DNA from: Chrysomallon squamiferum
Lineage: Eukaryota; Mollusca; Gastropoda; Neomphalida; Peltospiridae
DNA: 64,000 bases
Direction: 5' to 3'
Assembly: GCA_012295275.1 (NCBI GenBank)
Contig: CM022665.1
Location: forward strand, 38,282,933-38,346,932
The first letter of the stretch is position 1. Each line of letters begins with the position of its first letter. The position numbers and the translations under genes were made by a program. Shown here piece by piece: positions 24,663 through 39,466 of the stretch. Under the pieces are notes generated by a model that searched no databases, had not been told where the DNA came from, and worked only from the letters and a program-made list of their open reading frames with translations.

Positions 24663-27600
24663 AAGAGAGAGAGAGAATGACCATGAGAAATACCAAAAGA
24701 AAACTTACATTTTCCCATATCCAGTCAGCCAGCTGATCAATAGCTGAGGCTACACTTCTATATTCACCGTTGTACCGAGCATACACCCAGATAAGAAGCA
24801 GAATCAGGAAGACAATCATCACTGTATTAAAGAGATTAGCCAACGACTCCATTCCCAAAACACCAAAGATTCCTGCCAAGAGGTACGTGGCCACCATCAC
24901 TGTGAACAAAACAGCTGGAGTTCTTGCAGCACTGAAAACATTTTTGCTCTCGTTGTGCTTCTTGAAGTTTTCATAAGCCTCAATGATTTCCTCTCTCAGC
25001 TGGTCTGAGTATCTCTTGCTGAATTCTGGACCACCCATCTTCTTTGTCTGGAAAAACAGCTTCTCAGCTCGACGGAAACATCGTACGTGTTCTTTCTCCA
25101 CTTGCTCTGGATGCATGTAAGGCTGTTCTCCTCCGATGACCTTTTTATAACAGATTAAAATTTAAAAATAAAATGAAATTAAAATTTGTATACATTTACC
25201 GATATAAATGACATACATTTTGAACAGTTTAACCCCAGCTGTATCAATATTATATTATAAATATTCATTGCTGTAACATGGTAATCACAGAAATTTGTTG
25301 ACATCAAAAACAGTTATTCATCAACAGTAATAAGACTGCTGTACCTTGTATTTTCTAACTAACCTGACATCTAAAAACGTTGTAAGGTAAAAAAAAAAAA
25401 AAAAAAAAATAAATAACAAAATAGTGAAAACTATTTTCTTCATTTTTATTTTTTTTTATTATTATTTTTGGTATATCTAATCAATTAATAAAGCAAATAT
25501 GGTAATGTTTTTCTCTAAACATTCATTAAAAAAAAAAAAAAAAAACAATTATTATAAAAATATCTAATTTTTAACTAACTGTAGTGACTTTTTTTATTAT
25601 TATTATTTTTTAATGATGATAAAAACTGAAAATTGATTTCTCACCTCTTCCATTTCTTTAACGTACTGATTTTTAGAGTTAGATACTGCTGCCAAGTTGT
25701 TAGCTTCAGCTGTGGCCTAAATAAATGTTTTGAAATAAAAGCCATGAATAATTTATATAAGCATACCACTGAAAATAAATGAATACAGCAGTAACTATAA
25801 AAAAAAGTAAATAAATTAAAAAAATAAAAAATAAAATAATTAAAAAAATATACAAACAAGTAGTGAATGAAACAACAAACTGAACTTTCTAATGTTAAAG
25901 AATTTTTTTTTTTTGCAAGGTAACATGGAAATATAGAAGTTCTGATATAGCAGTAAGTTCATTTACTTGACAAATGGAAATGTCGTTTATGTATGGTTAA
26001 ACAAGCAGTGAGTAAAACAAATGAACTTTCTAATATTAAAGAACTTCTGAAATATAATGGATGACAACAGCTGTAGGCATTATTTGAAGAAAAAAAAGTG
26101 TTGAAAACATAAATAACATTAACACATGTTCAAGTGATAAATTACAAAATATTTAGTTAGGAACTTTGCAAATATATTATAACATAAAAAAAAACAAGAA
26201 CAAAAAAACCCAACAAAAACCCCCAAACACACACCTACATATAAAAAAGGGCACCAGTATGCATATACGCGTACATGCATGCAACTGTACAGTATAAAAA
26301 TATATACATGTACTGTGGCCAATTACCTCATCACATTATTTTATATTCAAATTAATTCACATTAGTACCTGTAACATAGATTTTGGTTCTGGTAGTTCTT
26401 CTCCTTGATAGATTTTGATATAGGCCTGAAAATCACAAAATACAGAACTTATGCACACAAACACAAATATATTTAGAAATCAGATTCTACAATATTCTTA
26501 CTTAAAATGTTAGTACATTCAGTAACATGATTAATAAGCAACAATTATTCTTTATTTTATGTTAGTAAAATTAATTTTGTTCAATTTTAAAGATTCTGAT
26601 TTAGTCTATATAGTTACCATTCAACAAAATGAACTGTTACAGTGAGCGAGTGAGTGAGTAAATGATTGACTGACTGGCTGACTGACTGATTGATTGAATG
26701 AGTGAGTGAGTGAGATAATGTGAGTGGTTGACTGAGAGAGATAGAGAGAGTATGTGTTTGTAATTGCCAAAAATATTCTGAACCAATCTGATATTATTTT
26801 TCAGTGAAGTTAACTATTCAGGTCCAATTATGATACCTTAAAATATTCCACCAAATCTCTGCAGGTAATTTGAGAGCCATTTATTTCTTTTACAATAAGG
26901 TTTTCTCTGGACAAGAGTAAAGGCACTAGGATTCTCAGTTGTTCTTTGAAGTCGGGTTCAATATCTGAAAAGCAGCAGCAATTTTAATTCTCCTATCTCA
27001 ATCACAGAAATACTTTGATGACTATTTGATGAGCAAAATGTTAAAGGCTTAATTTTATTTATCATGTATCATGTGTAATTAAAATACACTTCTGACACAC
27101 ATTGATCTATACTCATGCAGCAATTCTCTGGCCTATTTGTTTCAGTTAAACAATTAATACTATTACATTCCTGTGACACTGTAATATTACATAGGTATGC
27201 TTTGACAAATGTAGGTTTTCACAGAATGATCCACCTACGTAAGTGGAGAGTAAGTGAGTATACAACCAATATATATATATATTTTTTTTTTTGGAAGAAT
27301 TCTGTACATATGTCTAGAAAAACCCATCACGTGGTCAAGACTTTTTAATTTTCTTTTTTTTTCTATTTTTCTGAAAGCTACAGATCATTTCCAATTAAAA
27401 TCACTTTTAATTACTTAAGTATTCCATTTAGAACAGAAGACAAGACAAGACATTTTGAAGATTAAACTATGCCTAAAACAAACTCTGAAAATAACATTAA
27501 AAGTTTCACTGGTAACAATTTCATCATTTATTAAGTGTTTTAACCATCCTGTATACATCAAACTAAAGCAGGATACAGTTTATGAAAATACAAATACTAA

Positions 27601-30600
27601 TGGGTTAACAAATTTGAAAGACCAACCCGTATTATTTTATTAACTTGTCGTATCATTTGTAACTTTCACTGTCATGTCAATGTCATAGTTTCTGTAAAGT
27701 GTTATATTGCTACTTAGTTCATCATCATTTATGGGACATAATATAAAGTAGTCATAAACTAATACTTCTAAAATATTTTCAATTGCTAAATTCTTCACAC
27801 TGTTGCCAACTTGTTCAAACAGTGAATAAACTTCACTTCGTTTATGGCTGTATTAACAGGCCATCTTTATTTTCGCTATAATTTCAAAATAATATTTTTC
27901 AGAAATAAACCCTAGACTATTCTGTCCAACAAATCAAAAGAAATATTTTGGGGGATTTAGCTATATCTCACATATCTAGGCAACAGTACTAAGTTGATAT
28001 ATTTTGATATAATCACAAATCTTAGTAGAGTTTTTGAAAATGATTAATATGTTTGCTTGCTCTGAACAAAGTGCAGTAATACTGTAAATACTCTATTTAT
28101 GCAAAGTGGCAACAGGATCATTAATAAAAAATTAAAATTAAATTAATAAAAAATGTCAAATTAGGTTTAATTACACACATAAAATATTTCTTTTAGGACA
28201 ACATACTTTAATACCTTGTAATATAAGCAAAAAATGTCAAAAAAGACCAGAGGTGACTTTATAATGCATTTTGACCATATTTCTGATGGGGTTTTCTGGA
28301 CAAACACACATGAATTTATTTCATTTTTTTGCTATTATTATTAAGTTAAATATCTAATATAATTTTTGTCTTGTAAGTTTGTGCAAATTGAAAGAATGAA
28401 GGATTAAAATGACTATATTCTTCCACTAATCATTCTTTTAACATCTGCCATTAAAATTTACAAACATTTACATACCTTTTAATCTGCCATCAAAGTGTGG
28501 ATTAGTAGCCACTTTAAGGCCGGGATGTGGAAGAAGGAAGCAGTTGATGGAATCAAAACAGGAACTGATGTGTCGACGTAGCTGCTGCAGTTCGGGATGC
28601 TGGCGATGTGAGATCTGAATCACAAATAAATTAAGTTGTTTAAAATCAACTGAATAAACAGTTCCATTTTTACAAGTTACAAGTAGTGTCTGTTAGCATG
28701 ATCAAAAGAAGTAAAAATTCCATGTAATGTCAAATAATTAAAGCAAAATAGACAATGTCAAGTTTTAAAAAGTTCATATTTAAACACAAAAAGACCAACA
28801 AAAGACCAATATATATAAATACATAAGAGAAATATAACCAAAAACACTGTCAGTTCCCCTCCTGTATCAAAAATAACCCCAAAACCAAATATACATTTTT
28901 ATTTGATTGTCGGTATTATTTTTGAAATCTTCCAGATCACTCAACTACAAAATAAGAAAAAAGTAAATTATTTAAATATACAAACCTGCAACCTTCTCTG
29001 AAGTATCTTATTACCACCTTCAACACCATATGCTGCTTCATATGGGAAACTCCAGTCTCGTACTAAAAACCAAAGACTCTGCAAAAAAATATACAATTAA
29101 TTTTAAAAAAGGAGTACATTTTGAAAAAAATTCTTACACCAAATACAGAAAAGTGTATGTGTGTTAAATAATTCTTGAATTCTGAAATTTATCTAATTTA
29201 AACAAAATTAAATGAAAATGTTTTTCAGCATTATTAAAATTATACGTAGTATTAATTTCTGTTAATGCCATTTAAATTCCTAATTAACTGAATAGTGTTT
29301 TTATGACCACATTAGGTCTTAAAAGAAATTAAACCAAACTTTAAACAAAACAAACTAAATGTTGTTACAACAACAGAACTGTGAATTCCATTTATTTGGC
29401 ACATTTACCAATTATTCATATTATAAACCTTTATTGACTGTTGAGGTTAAATTTATCTATTGTATGTCAGGCATTTTTTATGTATCTTTCTGAGAGGCAT
29501 GCATTTCGTTTACGAACTACAAAATTTAATATTGTTTGTAATGTAAACAGTGACATTTGTTGGGCATTTTTCTTCTGCTCAGTAAATTGGCAACTAACAA
29601 CATACATCTGTTCAAAGAAATTATTCTTATGACAAATCATTTTCTAAAAGTTTTTGTAAATAAAACTGGATATACTACAAGGTAACTGTAAAATGATTCT
29701 ACATTGTTTTAATACAAAACTAATGTTTATTTTCAAGTATGTAAATGTGTAATATATTCCATGATTGGTTTTATTTATTTATTTCATTATTTATTTTAAT
29801 TATTTTTAAGAATCTTCATCATAAATGTTAAACTGCACATTATTTCTGAGATTCAAGAAGGGGTAATACAACATATACACACACACACATACACTAATAA
29901 ACATAAAATAATAACAACATTAACACAGAATGTTAAGTGAAAATAAAAATGTGCTGGTTCAGCTGTGATGTAAATATTTACTGACCTGGAATGGTTTGGA
30001 CACATTGTCATTATCTTCCAATGCTAATCTGCCATACTCAGTAAACAACTGCAATAGAATTGTGAAATCGATAATAACAACATGTTACAAATAAAATGAA
30101 AGAACTGCATAAAACCAAAACAGATTGATGGAAAAGTTTATTAGTTTTAAGTTGGTATAACAAACAAAAATATATTATGTGGCAAACAAATATTTCTTTA
30201 AAAATTTGTTTTTAGAAAAAAAAAAAGATTTTAATTATTTATTTATTTTATTATTCTTCTTTTCTTTTTCCAGAAACTTTTTTTATTGATGCTTTTTATT
30301 TCTATTTATCTTTTAGAAAATTTAATTACTTTTTATAAATATATATGTATGCATGTATGAATGCATTTTTGAAAAAATGAAGCAAGAATACCTGTAATTT
30401 CCTTTATAAAACAATAAAATAATACTCTGTATGTATAAAAATTTATATGCATGTATAAAAAAGAAGAGACAAGAAGATCTTGAGTTTTCTAATTCTCACC
30501 TGCAAATGCTGAAGATCATCTTCCTGGATATTTTGAGTTAAATTATAAACCTGATAAAACAATAATAAAGATAGTATTTAGGTCTGTAGTCTGTATAAAA

Positions 30601-33600
30601 AAGAAAAATAATAGAAAATCAACATTACAGATAATGTGTCAAATGAGATTATACCATGTGACAGTAAGCCAAAGAACTAAAACAATATTAATAAATTTAA
30701 AATAAATAAATTAATTAAAAATAAACAAATATTACCCTAAAATATTTAATGTCATTTCTGCCTTCAAAATTGATAAATGCTTTAATTAAAATAAAATACA
30801 AATTACATTTAAGTTATTTTTAAAAAAACCCAAAGAACATAAACATAGAATTATTAAATAAAAATCGGGAAAAAAATTAAACAAAAATTAAAAAATTAAT
30901 ATATTCATGGAAAATGCAATCAACCAGATTTTTTATTTTTTTTTAAATTTAAATTTTATTTTTATTTATTAAACAATGATTAACCCAGATGTTTATTTCA
31001 AATATTTTACATTGAAGTGTGTTTACAACATCTGCTCACAACTGGCCTGCAAGGAGGTATGTATAAATTTTAAATATGGAGTAACTGAATAGTTTATGCT
31101 AGCACTGGGGCGTCTAAATCCCATCTTCACACCACTGTTTAACACTGAAATGATTAAGCAATGATTAACATTTACCTGTACTGAGCTTATCATGGTGCTG
31201 AGGGCAAAAACTGTGGCACAGTCCCGTACAGTAGATTCACTGTCAAAAGCTCCTTGAGTGTCCATTAAAAGAATAGCCACCTAAAATTTAGAAACAGAAT
31301 ATTAAAATAATAAGATAACAAATATAATAAACAATCAAAATAAATCAAAATAAATCAAAATAAAATAAATAAATATTTTCTCTGCAATGTAAAACAGAAT
31401 TAGAATCAACATAATGGCTTCCAAATGAACACTGAAAAAGTCATCGCAGCTACTTTTAACAAGTATAAACTTGGTAAAACAATAAACTAAACTGGTCACA
31501 ACCGATATTCAAATATAGGTTGAAACCTACTGAATTACCATATATACTTGTGTATAAGGCGACCTTATTTATAAGTCGATGTGTATTTTAAGACCAAAAA
31601 TTGCGTCATTTTAGGTATTACTTGTGTATAAGTCGACTGTAGATTCCAGGCACTGTCACTATTTTTAGACCAGTGTGACAGTGCCATGAAGGCCTACATT
31701 GTACACCTACTGTAACATAACTTGCATGAACATACCATAATAACGTAAATGCATGTATTACACGAGCTATAGCCTAAATGTATCATAAATAGTATCTCTT
31801 TAATGTAATAGGTCTAACATGGAGACCTAACTTACCGTTATATTTAGCCGTTCTATGATTTACAAAATTTTATGGCCACAGCCCTAAAATATTGTATATG
31901 ATGCCAGGCAAACGAAATAAATATACTGCACAATTTAAGCTTGCAGTAATTAGATTTGCTGAAAATTCTAACAATATTATTTCACCAAATTCTTTAAAAT
32001 AACACAAGTGAGTTTTGTTTATGAAATTAGGACCGATATTTAGTGCAATTTGGCAGAGAAGTCTGCATTCCTAGATCATTGCAAGATGCTGTAAGGCATA
32101 ATGCCGTACTGACGGTTTTCTTGCTTTAAAATGTATTTTTATGTCATTAAATGGAAGAATATCATGTTTTACATTCATATTTGGTTTTATTTAATTTTTC
32201 AAAAATTTTTATACGATAAAATTATATTTTTGAAAAGCTGAAAGACTTATTTTAGATGCATCCCGTAGATAGTCATTTTTCAGATGCATCCCTATGTATA
32301 AGTTGAAAAATATTACCTTAATAGTCAAAAATTCAATGGATACACATCTATATACGGTATACATCTTGTGTGAATTTCGAATATTAATTGATCTGACTTA
32401 TAATTTGATGTTAGCACCAAAATGAAATTCTGAAAATTATGACAATGTTAATAAGACAGTGAACCTAATAAAACTGAATTCATCAAATTTCTCTAAGCAA
32501 AACAAAATTTAACAAAGAAAGATTAAAAAAAAAAAAAAAATGTTCACCTCTTCTCCTGAAGGGATCTGCAACAAAAAAGGTTCACTCCATAGAAGTATGC
32601 CTGTGGTGTCACGTTCGGACCCACCCCGCCACGTGAAGCCTTCCAGTGGGGCATTGTCATCTCCCATCCAATCAGGAGCACCCTTTAGAAAGCAAAATAA
32701 TAATTATGTCATTTTAAACAGAGATTATCTTTTTGGTGAAAGCGAAATGCCCCAGTTGTAGCTGCCAATTCATTCACAGTTTAAGTCCATCGATATCAGT
32801 ATGTGTGTGTCTGAGTGCATGTGCCTGTGTAGTCATCTATAAACATTTTCAACACAACAATTTTGTGGAAATATAAGAACAGTTATTATGCTCACTAACA
32901 CACAAACAATAGTGACCATGACTTAATCTTTCCCTAATTATTTATGGAAAAATATGCACAGCAGACTTGAATAAATTAATATTAATTTATGGAACTGTCA
33001 CATGGATTAATAATGAAACAATAACAGCATCAACAATGATTATTATGATAATGATAATAATAACCATAGCAGTAGTAATTAATTCAGTTATTACAGTTAT
33101 TATATTAAAATGTTTAGAGACTGCATGGCCTATTTTAGTAACTGTGTACACATGTAAAGATGATGAAAAAAAAAAAGAAAGGAGAAAGAAAAGGGTTATA
33201 TTTATATAAAACGGTGATATCTATAATTAAATATTTATCCCAATTAAGAGCACACATGTAAACATCTTTTATCATTTGTCATCCACAGCTCTGCAACTTT
33301 ACATTCATTTAATTATGGACATATGGATTTACAGGAAATGACTGTCAGCTGCAACTGAACTTGGTTGACTTTCCAAACTTAAAACAGCTGTGTGCAAGCT
33401 GGCTGGTATATAAATCAACGCCATAATCTAACAGTAACATTGTTGTCTGGTCTTTATGGTCACTATTAACCTGTCATTTATTTTATATGTCCACAATTCA
33501 AAAAGAACTGGAAACTTCAATATAGTAAAGCATTTCCATTATAAACAGGCTGTGGAAAATGACTGTCATGCAACTGAATATCTATCTATTTTTTTTTTTT

Positions 33601-34614
33601 TTTTGGCTGCTGTTGTTTCTTTTCTCTTTAAAAAATAAAAAAAATATTTCTTAAAATATAAATAAAATTATCAACAAATACCTAAAAATGATAAAGTGGG
33701 AAAAATAAAAAAAGAAGAAAAAAGAATCTAAGGTGCAATATCCAAAGATTTAACAGATTTGTTTTCTACTTCTGTGTATGCAGTGATATCACAAAATATG
33801 CAAAATTATCAAACTTTATTTTTAGGTATCTATTAATGAATAAAATAAAAAAATGTTTAGCTTTTCCAAAATGAATCTGGGCATTTTTATGTTTCACTCA
33901 ACTTTAAATCTTTTTATTACTATCTGTTGACTGAGGTTTAATCATGATCAGTAACTGTAGCAATATGATTACCTACCATTTCTGTAATAAATACATAACA
34001 ATAATGATTGTAATAAATTAAAAAAGCTTCAGACATATGAAAACTTACATCTGCAAACAGATATCGAAGAAAGAAATCCAGGAGAAATGATTTTCCTTTT
34101 CGGAAAGCTCCTGCTACTGACACAACCACCACTTTCTTATCCTGGATGGCTGGGTGGTGCAAAACAAGTTCTAGCTGTTCTTCATCCAGCTCAAATGTGT
34201 GGTCATCTTTGGCCAGCACTATCTGCACTGGATGACCCTTCAGAGGAACCCCAGCAGCAGAAACTGCAAATAAAAATATGAGTTAATTTACTTATTCTTG
34301 TATTGACTGTATTATTTATATTTAAATATTTGTTACATTGTAACATTAAAAATAGACATTACTTTACACATTTATGAAAATTTGTTGAACATTAGATATT
34401 TATGAGTTATTGTGACTCCCTAATAATAGGGGGAGGGAAAGAAAAAATGTTATGTATTAAATTATGAAAGATTAATGACAATAATAGGAAATTCATCTCT
34501 TTTTTTTTTTTTTTTTTTTTTTAATAATTATTATTATTATTTGTGTATTATACACTAAATTATTGATACAAAACAATTATCTGTATAAAATCGATAAGTA
34601 TCACCACCAACACA

Positions 34615-34675
<61 letters not shown>

Positions 34676-36835
34676 GCCATTTGAAAGGATACACAAAACT
34701 GGGTAACACAAGCACAATAAAACCAAAAAAATTACAAAACTGTAGTTATCTAAATGACGGGTAGCAAAATCAGTTATCTTTAGTTCATCTTTTTTTTGGG
34801 TATTTCCTGTCCTAGTTCCATAAAAGAAGTTACCAGAAACGTAGTATGTACTTTCTTATTTATAATATACTGAAGAAAAAAACAACAACAAAAAAAAAAA
34901 CAATTCTTGCTGCTAATGGAGATTTATTCTGATATAACCAAATAATTGAGATCAAATAATGGAGTATAGAAAATTTGTTTATGGTGCCTTTAGACACATT
35001 AAATGTACTTTGCTTTATCTAAATTAATATTCAGTTATTTTAAAATAATTGAATTACTCTTATTATTAATACAGAAGCCTGCATGAATGCGACACCTAAT
35101 GCACAGAAATATGATTCTTATATATCTACCACTATATCAGATTAAACAGTAACATAATAATGAATAAATTATAAATACATTTTAAATAACAACAACAACA
35201 ACAACAACAACAAAAAATAGCCTGAATGAAAATGTTTCCCCGATTTCAAATGTCCAACTAAAAACAAAATTCTGAAGTCTGATTTCCCAAGGCGAAAAAA
35301 CAAAATCCATCTATGTTGTTCAAAAGACATATTCAGCTATATGCATTCAATTTCAAGCATGCTTTTTAAACTGTTTTATCTGATTTCCTACTTACCCTCA
35401 ATGTTGCTAGCTTGCATGATGAAATGACACTTATGAAAAGTTATCTGTATATATATATGTGTGTCAACATCAGGTTAACAAAACCTTGATATGGCGGGAG
35501 TTGGACTAACTAAACTTACAAACACAAATCAATATGGCAACAGCTACCAATAAAATTGAAGAATGTTTTTAAAAATAAAATGAAATAACAATATTTTTGC
35601 CAACTAACATAATTAACCAATCGAAAAATGAATGTTTAAACAAGGCATTAATAATAATTAAAAAAAAAAAAAAATTAAAAAAAAAAATTAACATATTTCA
35701 GAATAAAATAAACCAAAAGAACAAAGAGAATGAATACTAATTTCTGTAAGTGAATATTAGTTTACAATTATGCATATTTGTTTTAATTAACAAACTCTGT
35801 TAAAATATTGTTATTATTATTATTATTGTTATTTTTTTATATATTATCTTGTCTTTCAATAGTTTAGTTATTCTTTAAAGTATTTAATACATTTTACTGG
35901 GATCATATTATTAACTGAAATTTGTTGAATTATAAATGTAAAATATATCACCTAATAATTAATATTATATTATTTCTACATATCATTTATTAATATTGTT
36001 CTATCATGTTTCTTGTAAACTGTCAAGTTTTTTTTGTTGTTAACTATCAATTCTAATTTGATTTGGAATAACAATAACAACAAGAATCACAATTATTAAT
36101 AAACAATTATTAACTGCAATTTAGCCATTTTAAAATTTAAAAAAAAAGAAACTGTAAATGACAATAAATATATATTAAAAAAAAAAAAAAAAAAAACAAC
36201 GCACACACACACACATAAATAATTTAATAGATAAAAAAATTAATGAAACAAACAAGAAAAGAAGCCCAAGAAACCACTGCTTGAAAGCAATTCAGCATTT
36301 CCAGTTGCTGTAATAAAAATTGAAGATAATTATTGCAATAATTCAGTGTAAAAAGAAACCCTGCCAAATATATATGTTTAAATTACAATTTAAAAAAAAA
36401 AAAAAAATGAAAGATAAATAAGATAACCATAGTATTAATGATGGTGGTAATATCAAAAAATGTAGACTTGTTTCTTACAACATAAATAAACAAACAAATA
36501 AATAATCTGTTCTCAATTTCTTTACAAATCAAATTCAAATGCATTACTTTTTTGTCCCCCCCCAAATTAAACACATTTATATAAAAAAAGAAAAGAAAAA
36601 AAAATGTATTTTTATAAAGTAGAAGAAATGTATTTGTTCCTTTGACTGTTGTACTGTGTAACAGAATATGTGAAACAACTTGCCCATCCTTGTTAAGATA
36701 AGATCAGTTAACCAGATGTCAACACATAATGTGCCACTTTATACTTTAATTGTCTGATAATTGTTCTGTTTTAGACCTGACACTGACATATTTTCAGTTC
36801 AGTGAAATTCTTTTTAAACTAAATATATGTATGTA

Positions 36836-36870
<35 letters not shown>

Positions 36871-39434
36871 GTATAAAATGAATGAATAAATAATTAAATA
36901 AATGTGTTTAGCCTTACTGAGGTTTTACATTTCAATACACTACTGTCAGAAACCATGATTGTTTTACTTAACATTTTGAATTCTGCTTTAAAGTTGTACT
37001 GAATAGCAACTTGAAAAAGACCATTATTAGGTTACATAAGTATAAAGACTGGCAATCATAAGACACTAAATAATGACAATTACAAGATAAAAAGACATTC
37101 ATAAACTGCATGTACATGTGTTTTCCAATACAACTTTACTTGCTGTTTTGTACATTTATTGACAGCTCGCTATCCCATGCAAAAGTGCCTTCACTGATCA
37201 TTTCCATTCTTTAGAATCACAGTAGCAATTTATGCAGATGTCACACTTTTTGAGAAAGCAACATTATTAGATTTATTTTACCGGTTTTCCAATTATTTTG
37301 GTCTATTTTGTGCAGTAACATTTACAGTCGATTCCTATAAAAAGTAATTTTAAAACATATGCTTATATATATTTAGAATACAATACCATACATGTTTTAT
37401 TAAATGTTTTTTTTTGTTTTTTTTTTGGTAAATAACATCTGTATTCTAATTGTGTCAAAAATGGGATTGTGGAAGAATTCTGATTTAGGAATTTATAGTC
37501 TTGTTCAAAAAAGTTTCACTATATATTACCACCAGTGAAAGGTCATTTCACATCTAAATTCCATTGCATATTTTTAGTTCAGCTTTGACAGATGAATATC
37601 TGTTCAGTTCAGAATTAACAAAACTGCACATTGAATCTAATTAAAAACAATATGATTATAAAAACTAATTATAATGTATTTTTATTATCATCATATTAGC
37701 AGCAGTAGTAATATTATGGTCAGTTGTAATGTATTTAAACTGAACAGCAGCAATAACAAAAATTAATAATGAACCCAAAACTAAAGAACAAAAAAGAACA
37801 ATACTAACAAGCATGTGTATGTATATATATATATATAAAACACATGCAAACAAAACATATTCATAGCAAGCAATATGTGGCATATTTTTTGCGAGCATGG
37901 ATGTATCATATATTCTTCCCAAATTTAAAAATAAAAATAAAAGCCATTACTCAGAATTGTGTACACATCTGTGTCATCATAACCTCAGAGAGATTACATT
38001 TCCTGCTATAATTAACACTCAAACCCAGGTTCTAGAGGTGTGGTAAATGGCTAAAATTTGGCTCTGTACGATATTTTACAAACTGTATTAGAACATGGTT
38101 ATGAAGAAATGGGAGAAGGAGATTAAGGCATAAATAATATAAACTTTAATTTTAAACAACAATATGTAACATTTAAAAAAAAAATAATAATAAAAAAATA
38201 AAATAAAAATAAATTACAGTAAATAAATAAAAAATTAAAAATAAATAAATAAATAAATTATAATAAACAAAACACCATATAACACTAATAAAAATTAAAA
38301 ACTATAAACAACAACGAATGAGATTTTTAAAATTATAGATCAGCTTACCAATATCAGGACGGTTAGCATTTTCACTGGTGTCCAAGTTTAGATTCTCCAT
38401 ACTGTTAGTTTATCAGATATATTTGATCACACAAGTATAATATTTCGATCATATAATTTTCCTTGACATTCATGAAAACACGCAGATCAAGACACCTGCA
38501 ATTGTCATAAAGCGGAATTTTATATCTGTAATTTTCATTATTTCTTGTCCTCATTATTGATGATACTAAATTTGATTACTTAAGAAATGCTGTAAACAAC
38601 TTGATATTCACTTAAATGGGAATATTCTATTATTACTTTTTTTCTAAAGAATGAAAATTCTCAGAAACAGAAATTACTTGCAAACCCCTTTTGACCAAAT
38701 TAAAAAGGAGAGAAAAAAGTTTTTAGTAAAATCTTTTTGTTTTAGAAGATAATTCATGTATTATATATATAGTTTTTTTTCGCAATATTAAATTGTTTAC
38801 AGTAATCCGAAGTCCAAATAGTGACATATAGTTAATATAACACAATTAGATCGCCACTTAATGAAAGTATAATTATCTGAAACATATTACAAACCATATA
38901 TACAATTTAGAATATTCTGGACACCATCTAAAAGTATTAATTTAATAAATAAAAATAAATAAATAATTAAAATTTTTTTTTTTAAATGTACACAGTATTA
39001 AAATAAATGGGAACATTTTAATGTGCATAGTACCAAACTGTTAAGCTAAAATATTAATATATTCTCTCTTCTTGTACATAAACAGAAAAATATATACATA
39101 TTTTTCTGTAAATATATAGGAGGTTAATCCAAACTTTTTGAGAATTTATTTTTTCATCAAACATTTATTTTTGTTTAAAATCAGTGTACATGTATATATA
39201 TAAATCTAATGTTTATTAATGAAGTATATAACATCTTTTAAAACTAGAAGAAACCAAACTGAAAGATACATTCACACTTTTTATAGCATAGACTGATAGA
39301 GCTAAACTATTCAAATTGATAAGCTATGCTCTAAAGCTAAATAGTAAATAAAACAAGTTTGAACTCCTAGAGCATGTATGACATACAATGAACCTACGAA
39401 ACTGCATGCCCTATGCACCTTCTCAAAAAAATAA

Positions 39435-39466
<32 letters not shown>

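Noticed and set aside
24595-24708. Atlastin frame reading through the GA repeat into a long Leu/Ser tail
   Set aside because: A strong donor (AAT|gtaagt) precedes it and the exon at 24381-24280 restores the family C-terminus; the tail is intron read-through.
26638-26755. Possible CRISPR-like or other ordered repeat array
   Set aside because: Units are four bases with no spacers; it is a degenerate microsatellite in an animal intron.
33335-33585. Two similar segments (gaaatgactgtcagctgcaa and gaaaatgactgtcatgcaac)
   Set aside because: The similarity is short, and I could not extend it into a repeat unit with borders.
37665-37922. 85-codon minus-strand frame in the atlastin 5' intron
   Set aside because: Low-complexity hydrophobic translation of AT repeats, without a phase-1 donor, so it is not a further first exon.
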